34,877 nucleotides of DNA from Rubrivivax sp. (GCA_016788525.1 JAEUPD010000110.1:1-34877); one strand, 5' to 3'. Positions 7,685 through 16,767 are shown, counted from the first letter of the stretch. Notes: generated from the sequence alone by a model not told the origin. Made by a program: numbers and translations.

Positions 7685-10600
7685 ATGTGGTTCACCCGCG
7701 TCTCCATCGCCAACCCCGTGCTGGCCACGATGGTGATGCTCGCCTTCGTGGTGCTGGGCCTGTTCAGCTACCAGCGGCTGGCCATCGACCAGTTCCCCAA
7801 TGTCGACGTGCCCACGGTCGTGGTGGCCATGGAATACCCCGGCGCCAGCCCCGAGATCGTCGAGGCCGAGGTCACCAAGAAGGTCGAGGAGGCGGTCAAC
7901 ACCATCGCCGGCATCAGTGCGCTGTACTCGCGCAGCTACGAAGGCAGCTCGGCCACGATCATCGAGTTCAACCTCGATGTCGACGGCCGCAAGGCCGCCG
8001 AGGACGTGCGCGAGAAGGTGGCGCTGGTCAAGCCGCTGCTGCGCGAAGAGGTCAAGGAGCCGCGCATCTCGCGCTTCGACCCGCAGAGCCAGCCGGTCTT
8101 CAACGTCGCGGTGCTGGCCACCGACCCGGCCGTGACGCCGCAGCAGCTGACCACCTGGGCCAGCCAGGTGCTGCAAAAGCGCCTGGAGAATGTGCGCGGC
8201 GTGGGCGCCGTCACGGTGGTCGGCGGTGTCGAGCGGCAGATCGCCATCCACCTCAGACCCGCGGCGCTGGAGGCGTTCGGCGTCAGCGTCGAGCAGGTGG
8301 CCTCGGCGCTGCGCAGCGAGAACCAGGAGCTGCCGCTGGGCACGCTGCGCTCGCGCGAACAGGAGCGCGTGGTGCAGGTCAACGCGCGGCTGGCCACGCC
8401 GCGCGAGTTCCGCGACATCGTGGTGGCGCGCAAGGCGCCCGCGGCGGCCGGCGGCGCTGCGGCGGTCAGTTCGGTCGTGCGCCTGGGCCAGGTGGCCGAG
8501 GTTGTCGACGGCCCGCAGGAAGTCGAGAGCCTGGCGCTGTACAACGGGCAGCGCACCGTGCTGCTCAGCGTGCAGAAGAGCCAGGGCGAGAACACCATCG
8601 CCGTGGTCGATGGCCTGAAGCGCGCACTGCAAGACGCGCAGCCGCTGGTGCCCAAGGGCATGAAGACCGAGATCAACCGCGACAACTCGCGCTCGATCCG
8701 CGTGTCGGTGGCCAACGTGCAGCGCACGCTCTTGGAGGGCGCCGCGCTCACCATTCTCATCGTCTTCCTGGTCCTCAACAGCTGGCGCAGCACGGTGATC
8801 ACCGGGCTCACGCTGCCGATCGCGCTGATCGGCTCGTTCCTGTTCATGTACGTCTTCGGCTTCACCATCAACGGCATCACGCTGATGGCGCTGTCGCTGT
8901 GCGTGGGCCTGCTGATCGACGACGCCATCGTCGTGCGCGAGAACATCGTTCGCCACGTCCAGATGGGCAAGAGCCCGCACCAGGCGGCCATCGATGGCAC
9001 GGAGGAGATCGGCCTGGCGGTGCTGGCCACCACGCTGTCGATCGTGGCCGTGTTCCTGCCCATCGGCTTCATGGGCGGCATCGTCGGCAAGTTCTTCCAC
9101 GAGTTCGGCATCACCATCGTCGCCGCGGTGCTGATCTCGATGTTCGTCAGCTTCACGCTCGACCCGATGCTCTCGAGCATCTGGCACGATCCACAGGCCC
9201 ATCACCGCTGGCAGGACAAGCCCGAGACACTGTACGACCGCACCATCGGCCGCGTCACCGGCGCCTTCGACCACTTCCAGGAGTGGCTGGCCGAGCGCTA
9301 CCAGCAGATCCTCGCCTGGTCGCTTCAGCACAAGCGGGCCACGGTGGCGATCGCCGGCGCCACCTTCGTGCTGGCGGTCGTGCTGGCTGGCGGCCTGGGC
9401 AAGGAGTTCGTGCCCAAGGCCGACTTCAGCGAGACGCAGATCAATTTCTACACGCCGGTGGGCAGCTCGATCGAGCTCACCGAGCAGCGCGCCCGCCAGG
9501 TCGACGCCGCACTGCGCGCGCTGCCCGAGGTGCGCCACACCGTCACCACCATCAACTCCGGCTTCGCGCAGGGCAAGATCTACGGCAACGTCTACGTGCG
9601 GCTGGTGGACCGCAAGGAGCGCCAGCGCAGCGTCGTGGCGCTGACCCCGGCGTTCCGCGATGCGCTGGCGCGCATCCCCGGCATCACCGTCACCAACATC
9701 GGCGTCACCGACCTGGGCGGCAACAAGAGCATCGCGTTTTCGCTGCAAGGCGACGACCTGGGCGAACTCGAGCGCCTGGCGCGCCAGATCATGGGCAAGC
9801 TGCAGCGCATCCCGGGCCTGGTGGACCTGGACAGCACGCTCAAGCCCGACAAACCCACGCTCGCGGTGGACATCAAGCGCGATGCCGCCGCCGACCTCGG
9901 GCTGAACGTCAACGCCGTGGCCAACACATTGCGACCTTTGGTGGCCGGTGTCAGCGTGGGCAGCTGGCGCGCCAGCGACGGCCAGAACTACGACGTGCGG
10001 CTGCGCCTGCCGCCCGAGCAGCGCGACGCGGTGGGCGACCTTGCCCAGCTGCCGCTGGTCATCGTCGGCGCCGACGGCAGCGCGCGCGCGGTGCGCCTGT
10101 CGCAGGTGGCCGTGCTGCGCACCTCGACCGGCCCGAACCAGATCAACCGCCGCGACCTCAACCGCGAGATCACCATCGACGCCAACGCGCTGGGCCGCAG
10201 CCCGGGCGAGGTCAGCGACGACATCCGCAAGGCGCTGGCCGAAGTCGCCTTCCCGCCCGGCTACCGCTACGTCTTCGGCGGCAGCACGAAGAACATGCAG
10301 GAGTCGTTCAACTACGCGGTCGGTGCACTGGCGCTCGCGGTGGTGTTCATCTACATGATCCTGGCCAGCCAGTTCAGGAGCTTCCTGCAGCCGCTGGCGC
10401 TGATGAGCTCGCTGCCGCTCACGCTCATCGGCGTGGTGCTGGCGCTCTTGGCCTTCCGCAGCACGCTGAACATGTTCTCGGTGATCGGCATCGTGATGCT
10501 GATGGGGCTGGTGACCAAGAACGCGATCCTGCTGGTGGACTTCGCCATCCGTTCGCGCGAAGGCGCCTTGCGGCCCGACGGCACGCGCGAGCCCGGCATG

Positions 10601-10894
10601 GAGCGCACCGCCGCGCTGCTGCATGCCGCGCGCGTGCGGCTGCGGCCGATCCTGATGACCACGCTGGCGATGGTCTTCGGCATGGTGCCGCTGGCCTTCG
10701 CCTTGAGCGAGGGTTCCGAGCAGCGCGCACCAATGGGCCAGGCGGTGATCGGCGGCGTCATCACCTCGTCGCTGCTGACGCTGGTGGTGGTGCCGGTCAT
10801 CTATTGCTGGCTCGATGACCTGGCTCAATGGGCACGCGGCAAGCGCCGCCCAGCGCCCTCGATGAGCGCGGTGGCTGCCACCCCCAGCACCTAG
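7685..10894 (+). CDS. RND multidrug efflux permease (HAE1 type)
   Basis: A 1069-residue proton-driven inner-membrane pump. The N-terminal helix begins MWFTRVSIANPV. The proton-relay residues are present: adjacent Asp412 and Asp413 in the L-L-I-D-D-A-I-V-V motif, and Lys945 in G-L-V-T-K-N-A-I, matching AcrB D407/D408/K940. Two large periplasmic loops and about 12 helices fit the family. The motif reads V-V-R-E-N where AcrB-type pumps usually have V-V-V-E-N. It is in the TetR-adaptor operon. No outer-membrane channel follows directly, but a TolC homologue lies about 950 bases downstream after a methyltransferase gene. The substrate could be drugs, solvents or lipids. Confidence 0.95.
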   Translation: MWFTRVSIANPVLATMVMLAFVVLGLFSYQRLAIDQFPNVDVPTVVVAMEYPGASPEIVEAEVTKKVEEAVNTIAGISALYSRSYEGSSATIIEFNLDVDGRKAAEDVREKVALVKPLLREEVKEPRISRFDPQSQPVFNVAVLATDPAVTPQQLTTWASQVLQKRLENVRGVGAVTVVGGVERQIAIHLRPAALEAFGVSVEQVASALRSENQELPLGTLRSREQERVVQVNARLATPREFRDIVVARKAPAAAGGAAAVSSVVRLGQVAEVVDGPQEVESLALYNGQRTVLLSVQKSQGENTIAVVDGLKRALQDAQPLVPKGMKTEINRDNSRSIRVSVANVQRTLLEGAALTILIVFLVLNSWRSTVITGLTLPIALIGSFLFMYVFGFTINGITLMALSLCVGLLIDDAIVVRENIVRHVQMGKSPHQAAIDGTEEIGLAVLATTLSIVAVFLPIGFMGGIVGKFFHEFGITIVAAVLISMFVSFTLDPMLSSIWHDPQAHHRWQDKPETLYDRTIGRVTGAFDHFQEWLAERYQQILAWSLQHKRATVAIAGATFVLAVVLAGGLGKEFVPKADFSETQINFYTPVGSSIELTEQRARQVDAALRALPEVRHTVTTINSGFAQGKIYGNVYVRLVDRKERQRSVVALTPAFRDALARIPGITVTNIGVTDLGGNKSIAFSLQGDDLGELERLARQIMGKLQRIPGLVDLDSTLKPDKPTLAVDIKRDAAADLGLNVNAVANTLRPLVAGVSVGSWRASDGQNYDVRLRLPPEQRDAVGDLAQLPLVIVGADGSARAVRLSQVAVLRTSTGPNQINRRDLNREITIDANALGRSPGEVSDDIRKALAEVAFPPGYRYVFGGSTKNMQESFNYAVGALALAVVFIYMILASQFRSFLQPLALMSSLPLTLIGVVLALLAFRSTLNMFSVIGIVMLMGLVTKNAILLVDFAIRSREGALRPDGTREPGMERTAALLHAARVRLRPILMTTLAMVFGMVPLAFALSEGSEQRAPMGQAVIGGVITSSLLTLVVVPVIYCWLDDLAQWARGKRRPAPSMSAVAATPST

Positions 10895-10897
10895 AAT
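10892..10897 (+). promoter_or_regulatory. Possible -10 box for the Pcm-like gene
   Basis: TAGAAT overlaps the pump stop codon and lies about 70 bases before the ATG at 10970. No convincing -35 hexamer was found, so support is limited to the hexamer itself. Confidence 0.25.
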
Positions 10898-10969
10898 CCG
10901 CCGCGCTTCGCCAAGGCCCCGCCCACCCCGACTGCCCCGCCTTTCCCCCTCTTCCGCCTCCCTCGTGCC

Positions 10970-11644
10970 ATGAACCCCGAACTCGCCCGCTTCAACATGA
11001 TCGAGCAGCAGATCCGCCCCTGGGACGTGCTCGACCCGGTGGTGCTGGACCTGCTGGCCGCGATGCGCCGCGAAGACTTCGTGCCCGCGGCCTACCGTTC
11101 GCTGGCGTTCGTGGACACGCAGGTGCCGCTGCTGCCCGGTGCGCCCGATGGCGCCTGCATGCTTGAACCCAAGGTCGAGGCGCGGGTGTTGCAGGAGTTG
11201 AAGCTGCAACGCCACGAGAAGGTGCTCGAGATCGGCACCGGCTCGGGCTTCATGGCCGCGCTGCTGGCCCACCGCTCGATGCAGGTGCACACGCTGGAGT
11301 GCCACCCGGCGCTGGCGAGCGCGGCGCGCGATGCGCTGCGGCGCAACGGCGTGTTCAACGCCACCGTGCACGACACGCAGCCGGCGCAAGGCGCGCGCGG
11401 GCTGGCCGCCGAGGGACCCTATGACGCCATCGTGCTCTCCGGCTCGGTGGCCGAGGTGCCGCGCGCGCTGCTCGAGCAGCTCAAGCATGGCGGGCGCCTG
11501 GTCGCCGTCGTGGGTCAGGAGCCGATCATGACGGCGCGCCTGCTCACCCGCACCGGCCCGGCCGCCTACGCCGAGCGCGACCTGTTCGACACGGTGGCGC
11601 CGCGGCTCCTGGGCTTCGGTGAGCCGAGCCGGTTCAGCTTCTGA
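10970..11644 (+). CDS. Protein-L-isoaspartate O-methyltransferase family protein, non-canonical
   Basis: A 224-residue cytosolic SAM-dependent methyltransferase. The SAM-binding segment VLEIGTGSG is at 85-93, and the N-terminus (N-M-I-E-Q-Q-I-R-P-W) is typical of the Pcm-like subgroup found beside TolC genes in betaproteobacteria. In true isoaspartyl methyltransferases the G-x-T-I-S-x-P block before the SAM domain holds the catalytic serine; here the same place reads G-A-C-M-L-E-P (61-67), with no Ser or Thr. Isoaspartate repair is therefore doubtful and another carboxyl or small-molecule target is possible. It lies between the RND pump and the TolC gene on the same strand. Confidence 0.85.
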   Translation: MNPELARFNMIEQQIRPWDVLDPVVLDLLAAMRREDFVPAAYRSLAFVDTQVPLLPGAPDGACMLEPKVEARVLQELKLQRHEKVLEIGTGSGFMAALLAHRSMQVHTLECHPALASAARDALRRNGVFNATVHDTQPAQGARGLAAEGPYDAIVLSGSVAEVPRALLEQLKHGGRLVAVVGQEPIMTARLLTRTGPAAYAERDLFDTVAPRLLGFGEPSRFSF

Positions 11645-11766
11645 AGCGAGGCGTGGCGATGGCGCCGTCGTGCTGCCGCCTGCAGCCTGTCGCCTGAAAC
11701 CACCACCTCGACCCGGCCAGTTCACATGCCGTCGCATGCCGCCCCGCCCGCCGGTGCCTCGGCAGC

Positions 11767-11772
11767 TATAAC
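11767..11772 (+). promoter_or_regulatory. Possible -10 box for the tolC-like gene
   Basis: TATAAC lies about 75 bases before the ATG at 11848, in the 203-base gap 11645-11847. There is no clear -35 partner. The rest of the gap shows no gene. Confidence 0.35.
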
Positions 11773-11847
11773 CCCGCCGGCCTCGCGGCGCGGCCGCCGC
11801 GCGCGCGGCCCGGCACCCACGAATACCTCAGGAAGAGCATCAACGCG

Positions 11848-13287
11848 ATGAAAGCCATGTCCGCGCCCGTCCTCACCCGCACCGAACCCGCCACGCCGCG
11901 GCGGCCCGCCCTGCTGCGCGGGCACCGGCTGGCCGCTGTCGTGGCGCTCGCCCTGTCCGGCGCCGGCGCACAGGCGCAAAGCCTGAAGGAACTCTACGAA
12001 GCGGCGCGCGCCTACGACGCCACCTACCTCGCCGCCAAGGCGCAGGCGCAATCGGCCGAACACCGCGCCGCGCAAAGCGACGCGCTCAACCGGCCGAGCC
12101 TGACGGCCACTGGCGCAGCCACCCTGGCGCGCGTGGACCCGCCGAACAACTCGTTCAGCACCATCGCCGCCGTGGGCGGGCAGGCAGTCAGCGTCACCGT
12201 GCCCACCGGCGCCGCGGCCAGCAGCCGTGTCGCCCAGGCGGCGCTGAATGCCCGCTACCCGCTGTTCAACCGCGCCAACGGTGCCAGCGTCGAGCAGGCA
12301 CGCAAGGGTCTCGAGTCTGCGGCCGCCGAGCTCGAAGCGGCCGAGCAGGACCTCATCGTGCGCGTGGCCCAGGCCTATTTCGACGTGCTCGCAGCCCAGG
12401 ACACGCTGACCACCACGCGCGCCAGCAAGACCTTCATCACCGAGCAGCTCGCCTCGGCCAAGCGCAACTTCGAGGTCGGCACTGCCACCATCACCGACAC
12501 GAGGGAGGCGCAGGCCCGCTTCGACCTCGCCACCGCACAGGAGATCGCCGCCGACAACGACCTGCGCGCCAAGCGCATCGCGCTCGATCAGCTGGTGGGC
12601 CGTACCGGCGTGGCGCCCAAGCCATTGGCGGTGCCAGTGGTGCTGCCGGCGCTCGCCCCGGCCGTCGTCGAGGACTGGGTCAACACCGCCGACGGCCGCC
12701 ACCCCACGGTGCGGCGCGCCCGCGTCGGGCTCGATGTCGCGCAGCTCGAGACGGCCAAGGCACGCGCCGCCGAGTCGCCCACGGTCGATGCGGTGGGGTC
12801 GCTGGGCGCCACCGACTCGCGCGGCAACGCCATCAGCTCCACGAGCCGCGGCACGGCCACCAACGCCAGCGTCGGCGTGCAGTTGAACTGGCCGCTGTAC
12901 ACCGGTGGCCTGACGCAGAACCGCATCAAGGAGACCCTGGCGCTCGAAGACAAGGCCGGCAACGACCTGCAGGCCGCGCGCCGCGGCGTGGCGCAGGGCA
13001 CGCGCGTGGCCTTCTTCGGCGTGCAGTCGGGCCAGGCGCGCGTCAAGGCGCTGGAGGCTGCCGAGGTTTCTTCCAAGCTCGCGCTGGAGGCCACGCAGCT
13101 GGGCTACCGCGTCGGCGTGCGCGTCAACCTCGACGTGCTGAACGCGCAGACGCAGCTGTTCTCCACCCAGGCCGACCTGGCCAAGGCCCGCTACGACGTG
13201 CTGATGGGCGGCCTGCGGCTGCGGCAGGCGTCGGGCCAGTTGGTCGGCGGCGACGTGGACGCGGTCAACCTGCTGCTCGCCCGCTGA
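11848..13287 (+). CDS. tolC: TolC family outer membrane efflux protein
   Basis: A 479-residue outer-membrane channel. An N-terminal signal peptide with a long basic n-region ends near A-Q-A-Q at 41-44, and the mature part begins S-L-K-E-L-Y. Two repeated outer-membrane-factor halves follow, each with long helices (for example the A-Y-F-D-V-L-A-A-Q-D segment and the later L-D-V-L-N-A-Q-T repeat equivalent). A ribosome binding site of the AGGAAGAG type lies about 12 bases before the ATG. It would form the exit duct for tripartite pumps and type I secretion. Its position after the RND operon suggests it serves that pump, though TolC proteins are often shared. GC-rich stem-loops near 13291-13339 may end the transcript. 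Confidence 0.92.
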   Translation: MKAMSAPVLTRTEPATPRRPALLRGHRLAAVVALALSGAGAQAQSLKELYEAARAYDATYLAAKAQAQSAEHRAAQSDALNRPSLTATGAATLARVDPPNNSFSTIAAVGGQAVSVTVPTGAAASSRVAQAALNARYPLFNRANGASVEQARKGLESAAAELEAAEQDLIVRVAQAYFDVLAAQDTLTTTRASKTFITEQLASAKRNFEVGTATITDTREAQARFDLATAQEIAADNDLRAKRIALDQLVGRTGVAPKPLAVPVVLPALAPAVVEDWVNTADGRHPTVRRARVGLDVAQLETAKARAAESPTVDAVGSLGATDSRGNAISSTSRGTATNASVGVQLNWPLYTGGLTQNRIKETLALEDKAGNDLQAARRGVAQGTRVAFFGVQSGQARVKALEAAEVSSKLALEATQLGYRVGVRVNLDVLNAQTQLFSTQADLAKARYDVLMGGLRLRQASGQLVGGDVDAVNLLLAR

Positions 13288-13368
13288 GCTGGGCGGCAGC
13301 GCCCGCACCACGCCCCGGCCCGCCGCGCCGCCCCGGGGCCTGCCCCGGCGGCACCCGCGCAAAGAAAC

Positions 13369-13396
13369 TTCACATCGCCCACGCGCAGCGTACAAC
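13369..13396 (+). promoter_or_regulatory. Promoter of the DUF1800-DUF1501 operon
   Basis: TTCACA (13369-13374) and TACAAC (13391-13396) are spaced by 16 bases, matching sigma70 boxes at 5 of 6 and 4 of 6 positions. Transcription would start near 13403 and leave an approximately 80-base leader containing the hairpin at 13453-13472. Confidence 0.5.
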
Positions 13397-13452
13397 GCGC
13401 TGCGCGACACTGGCATCAACGCGGGCCGGCGCGCCGCCGCCGGACTGCACAC

Positions 13453-13478
13453 CGCGCACCCCCCGGTGCGCGCGGAGG
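13453..13478 (+). promoter_or_regulatory. Hairpin abutting the ribosome binding site of the DUF1800 gene
   Basis: An 8-bp perfect stem (13453-13460 with 13465-13472) and a CCCC loop ends two bases before the Shine-Dalgarno GGAGG (13474-13478). The GGAGG is six bases from the ATG at 13485 but touches the ATG at 13479, which decides the start. The hairpin could influence ribosome loading. Confidence 0.5.
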
Positions 13479-13484
13479 ATGCCC

Positions 13485-15059
13485 ATGAGCCGCCTGCCCC
13501 ACGAATTGCCGCCAGCCGTTGCTGCTGCGATCGCCGCGCACCGCTTCGGCCTCGGCGAGCCGCGCCTGGAGGTGATCGGCGGCGACGCCATCGGCTGGCT
13601 GCAGGCGCAGATCGGCCCGGCCGAACCACAGCGCGGCACGAACCTCGCCAGTGGCACCGAAGGGCTGAAGCGCTTCGCCGAGTTCCTGCGGGATCAGCGA
13701 AGCCGCGGCGCCACTGCGCAGCGCCGCCCTGTTGACATGGGCGGCGGCGCGCCGGAGTCAGCCGAGACGGCAAGGGGTCCGGCGCTGGCGACAGGTCCGG
13801 CGGGCCGGGCCGCCGACATGCCAGCCCGCTCGACCGCCCTGCCCGCCGACACCCGCTCGGCCGAACAACAGTTCGGCGAGCACTTCCGCAGCATCGTGCA
13901 GGCCGACGTGCGCGCACGCCTGGTCACCGCCGCCACGAGCTCCAAGCCATTCACCGAGCGCCTGGCCTGGTTCTGGTGCAACCATTTCACCGTCTCGATG
14001 GCCAAGGCCAGCGCCCGCGGCATCGTCGGCGCCTTCGAGCGCGAGGCGATCCGCCCGCACATCGGCGGCAGCTTCGAGGCGCTGCTGAAGGCGGCCACGC
14101 GCCACGCCGGCATGCTGCGCTACCTGGACAACGACCAGTCGGCCGGCCCCCAGTCGGCGGTGGTGCGCCGGCTGGCACGCCGCCGCGCCAGCGGCGACGA
14201 CAGCGCACCCCGCCTGACGGGCCTGAACGAGAACCTCGCGCGCGAGGTGCTGGAGTTGCACACGCTGGGCGCCGCACAGGGCGGCCGCGCCTACGGCGGC
14301 TGGGGCGGCTACACGCAGGCCGACGTCACCGAGTTCGCGCGCGTGCTCACCGGATGGCGGGTGCCGCTGCGCGAGATGCTCGCCGCGGGCAGCGCCACCG
14401 AGCCCACGCGTTTCGAGCCCGGCTGGCATGACCCCGGCCCCAAGACCGTTCTCGGCAAGCGCTACCGCGAAGGCCCCGGCGCGCTGGATGAGGTGCTCGG
14501 CGAATTGGCCCGCCACTCGTCCACCGCGCGCTTCGTCTCGTACAAGCTGGCGCGCCACTTCGTCGCCGATGAGCCGCCCGCCGCGCTGGTGGCCGCGCTC
14601 GCCGAGGCATTCAGCCGCAGCGGCGGCGATCTGCCCACGCTATACCGCACGCTTGTCGAATCACCACTGGCCTGGCAACCCGCACCCGCCAAGCTCAAGA
14701 CGCCCGAGGAATTCGTCGTCGGCAGTGCGCGGCTGCTGTCGCTGGGCGAACAGGCGTTCGAGCGCAACCCCGATGGCGGCATCGCCGCGCTCGGCCAGCG
14801 CGTGCAGGCCGCACCGTCGCCGGCCGGCTGGCCCGACCGCGCCGAGGAGTGGCTCGGGCCCGACGCGGTGTGGAAGCGCGTCGAATGGGCCACGCGCGTG
14901 GCCGGCCGGCTGGGCCGGCAGGTCGATGCGCGCGCCTTGGCCCGCGCGAGCCTCGGGCCCTGGCTCACCGAAGAGACCGCGCGGCAGATCGAGCGCGCCG
15001 CCGATGGCCCGCAGGCTCTCGCGCTGTTGCTGCTGGCCCCGGAGTTACAGCGCCGCTGA
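13485..15059 (+). CDS. DUF1800 domain-containing protein
   Basis: A 524-residue protein of the DUF1800 family, whose biochemical function is not established. Visible family features are the N-terminal H-R-F-G-L-G motif (20-24 region), the W-F-W-C-N-H-F-T-V-S segment, the E-N-L-A-R-E-V-L-E-L-H-T-L-G segment near residue 250, and the G-P-K-T-V-L-G segment. A low-complexity, Ala/Arg-rich insert lies at about 65-125. No clear signal peptide is visible. It is followed after 59 bases by a DUF1501 gene; the two families are commonly paired, often in heterotrophs with large secreted or cell-surface systems. The ATG at 13485 has the better-spaced ribosome binding site. Confidence 0.92.
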   Translation: MSRLPHELPPAVAAAIAAHRFGLGEPRLEVIGGDAIGWLQAQIGPAEPQRGTNLASGTEGLKRFAEFLRDQRSRGATAQRRPVDMGGGAPESAETARGPALATGPAGRAADMPARSTALPADTRSAEQQFGEHFRSIVQADVRARLVTAATSSKPFTERLAWFWCNHFTVSMAKASARGIVGAFEREAIRPHIGGSFEALLKAATRHAGMLRYLDNDQSAGPQSAVVRRLARRRASGDDSAPRLTGLNENLAREVLELHTLGAAQGGRAYGGWGGYTQADVTEFARVLTGWRVPLREMLAAGSATEPTRFEPGWHDPGPKTVLGKRYREGPGALDEVLGELARHSSTARFVSYKLARHFVADEPPAALVAALAEAFSRSGGDLPTLYRTLVESPLAWQPAPAKLKTPEEFVVGSARLLSLGEQAFERNPDGGIAALGQRVQAAPSPAGWPDRAEEWLGPDAVWKRVEWATRVAGRLGRQVDARALARASLGPWLTEETARQIERAADGPQALALLLLAPELQRR

Positions 15060-15118
15060 GACCCCTTGCCCACAGCCCTGCGCGTCCTGCCACCTTCTTC
15101 TTCGCGGAGCCCCTGGCC

Positions 15119-16336
15119 ATGAACAGCACCCGCCGTCACCTCGTTCAGGCCCTGCTGGGCGCCGGCGCCCTGGCGCCGTGGTCCTCGCTGGCCGTGGCTG
15201 CCGCAAGAGACCGGCCCGATGCCCCGCGCCTGGTGTTCGTCATCCTGCGCGGCGGGCTGGACGGCCTGACCGCCGTGCCCGCCATCGGTGACCCGGCGTT
15301 CGCCGAGGCCCGCGGGCCGCTGGGCCAGTTCACCGCGTTTGCGACCGCGCCGTTGGCACTGGAGGGCCCCTTCGCGATGCACCCGCTGCTGCCGCAGATG
15401 CACGCGATGTACGGCCGCGGCGAACTGCTGGTGGTGCACGCCACCGGGTTGCCCTACCGCGAACGCTCGCACTTCGACGCACAGCAGGTGCTCGAGTCCG
15501 GCGGAACGCGGCCCTACGAGCTTTCCAGCGGCTGGCTGGGCCGAGCCCTGGCCGCCCATGGCGCGGCCAGCGGCAAGCCGATGAAGGCGGTGGCGCTGGA
15601 GACCGCGGTGCCGCTGGTGCTGCGCGGCCCCGCCGAGGTGGACACCTGGGCCCCTTCCAGCCTGCCCGACCCGGCACCCGACCTCGTGGCGCGGCTGGAG
15701 ACGATGTACCGCGCCGACCCCGCCCTGGCGCAAGCCCTGGCTCGCGCCCGCGGCCTGCGCGAAAGCCCGGGCATGGCCGACAACCCCGCCGGCATGGGCG
15801 GGGGCGCCAGCCGTGGTGGCGCACGCGCGGTCGTCGCGCTGGCCACCAAGGCCGCCGACTTCCTGCAGCGCGGCAGCCAGGTCGCCGTGCTCGAGATGGG
15901 TGGCTGGGACTCGCACACCAACCAGGCGCTGCCGCAAGGGGCGGCGTCGAACAACCTGCGCGCACTGGACGCCGCGCTTCACGCGCTGCGCGAGGCGCTG
16001 CAGCCCGGCGGCCTGTGGGCACGCACGGTGGTGCTGGTGGCCACCGAATTCGGCCGCGAGGTGGCCGTCAACGGCAACCTCGGCACCGACCACGGCAGCG
16101 GCGGCGCAGCCTTCGTGCTGGGCGGCGCGGTGCAGGGAGGCCGCGTCCTCGCCGACTGGCCGGGCCTGGCGAAGCAGCACCGCTTCGAGGGCCGCGACCT
16201 GCGCGTCACCACCGACCTGCGCGCCGTGCTGCGCACGGTGCTCGGCGAACACCTGCGGGTTCCGCGCGCCGCGCTCGATGACCAGGTGCTGCCCGGCAGC
16301 AGCGGGCTGGGGCCCCTGCAAATCCTTCGCAGCTGA
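15119..16336 (+). CDS. DUF1501 domain-containing protein, Tat-exported
   Basis: A 405-residue protein of the sulfatase/alkaline-phosphatase-like DUF1501 family. The N-terminus S-T-R-R-H-L-V followed by a hydrophobic stretch and A-V-A-A-A looks like a twin-arginine signal, consistent with export of a folded metalloprotein. Family motifs include G-G-L-D-G-L near 42-47, G-G-W-D-S-H-T-N (about 261-268) and T-D-H-G-S-G-G-A near 322-329, which supply likely metal ligands. The enzymatic role is not established. The ATG at 15119 is chosen because the signal peptide begins there. It is the partner of the DUF1800 gene and likely cotranscribed with it and perhaps with the CZB gene 56 bases downstream. 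Confidence 0.93.
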   Translation: MNSTRRHLVQALLGAGALAPWSSLAVAAARDRPDAPRLVFVILRGGLDGLTAVPAIGDPAFAEARGPLGQFTAFATAPLALEGPFAMHPLLPQMHAMYGRGELLVVHATGLPYRERSHFDAQQVLESGGTRPYELSSGWLGRALAAHGAASGKPMKAVALETAVPLVLRGPAEVDTWAPSSLPDPAPDLVARLETMYRADPALAQALARARGLRESPGMADNPAGMGGGASRGGARAVVALATKAADFLQRGSQVAVLEMGGWDSHTNQALPQGAASNNLRALDAALHALREALQPGGLWARTVVLVATEFGREVAVNGNLGTDHGSGGAAFVLGGAVQGGRVLADWPGLAKQHRFEGRDLRVTTDLRAVLRTVLGEHLRVPRAALDDQVLPGSSGLGPLQILRS

Positions 16337-16392
16337 GCTGCAGTGCCCTCAAGTCTGCGCCCGCCCGGCCGAAGCCAGCTGGTGAGACTTCG

Positions 16393-16767
16393 ATGGAGCA
16401 ACAGGACATGAATCTCGACGACGCGATCAAGGCCCACGGCGAATGGAAGCTCAAGCTGCGCCGGGCCATCCAGGACAGGCAGCAGCTGGACGCGGCCAGC
16501 ATCTCGCGCGACAACGTCTGCCCGTTCGGGCAGTGGCTGCACGGCGCGGCCAAGACCCAGTACGGCCGTCTGCGTACCTACAGTGCGTGCGTCGAGAAGC
16601 ACGCGGCCTTCCACCGCGAGGCCGGCCGCGTGGCACAGACCATCAACGCCGGCGAATACGCGGTGGCCGAGAAGATGCTTGACGGCGGCACGCCTTACGC
16701 GGCCGCCTCGAGCGCGATCGGCGGCGCGATCCTGGGCCTGCGCAAGGAAGTGGCCACCACGGCCTGA
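16393..16767 (+). CDS. Stand-alone CZB (chemoreceptor zinc-binding) domain protein
   Basis: A 124-residue soluble protein consisting of one CZB domain. The zinc ligands expected for the family, three His and one Cys, are visible as H15, C43 (N-V-C-P-F-G-Q-W-L-H-G), H70 and H74. In chemoreceptors and diguanylate cyclases this domain senses zinc or oxidants such as hypochlorous acid; here it is not attached to any output domain, so it may act as a partner or metal buffer. An alternative start at 16408 (M6) has a GGAG nine bases upstream and may be the true start. It is 56 bases after the DUF1501 gene and convergent with the DUF900 hydrolase. Confidence 0.88.
   Translation: MEQQDMNLDDAIKAHGEWKLKLRRAIQDRQQLDAASISRDNVCPFGQWLHGAAKTQYGRLRTYSACVEKHAAFHREAGRVAQTINAGEYAVAEKMLDGGTPYAAASSAIGGAILGLRKEVATTA

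Noticed and set aside
7687-10818. A 1043-codon frame on + inside the RND pump gene
   Set aside because: It is a frame-shifted shadow of the pump gene, full of Arg/Ala/Gly repeats, with no recognisable domain.
6146-11737. A 1863-codon open frame on the minus strand across the RND operon
   Set aside because: It lies opposite three well-supported genes, has low-complexity His/Gln/Arg-rich content and no family signature. Long antisense frames are expected from G/C-biased third positions.
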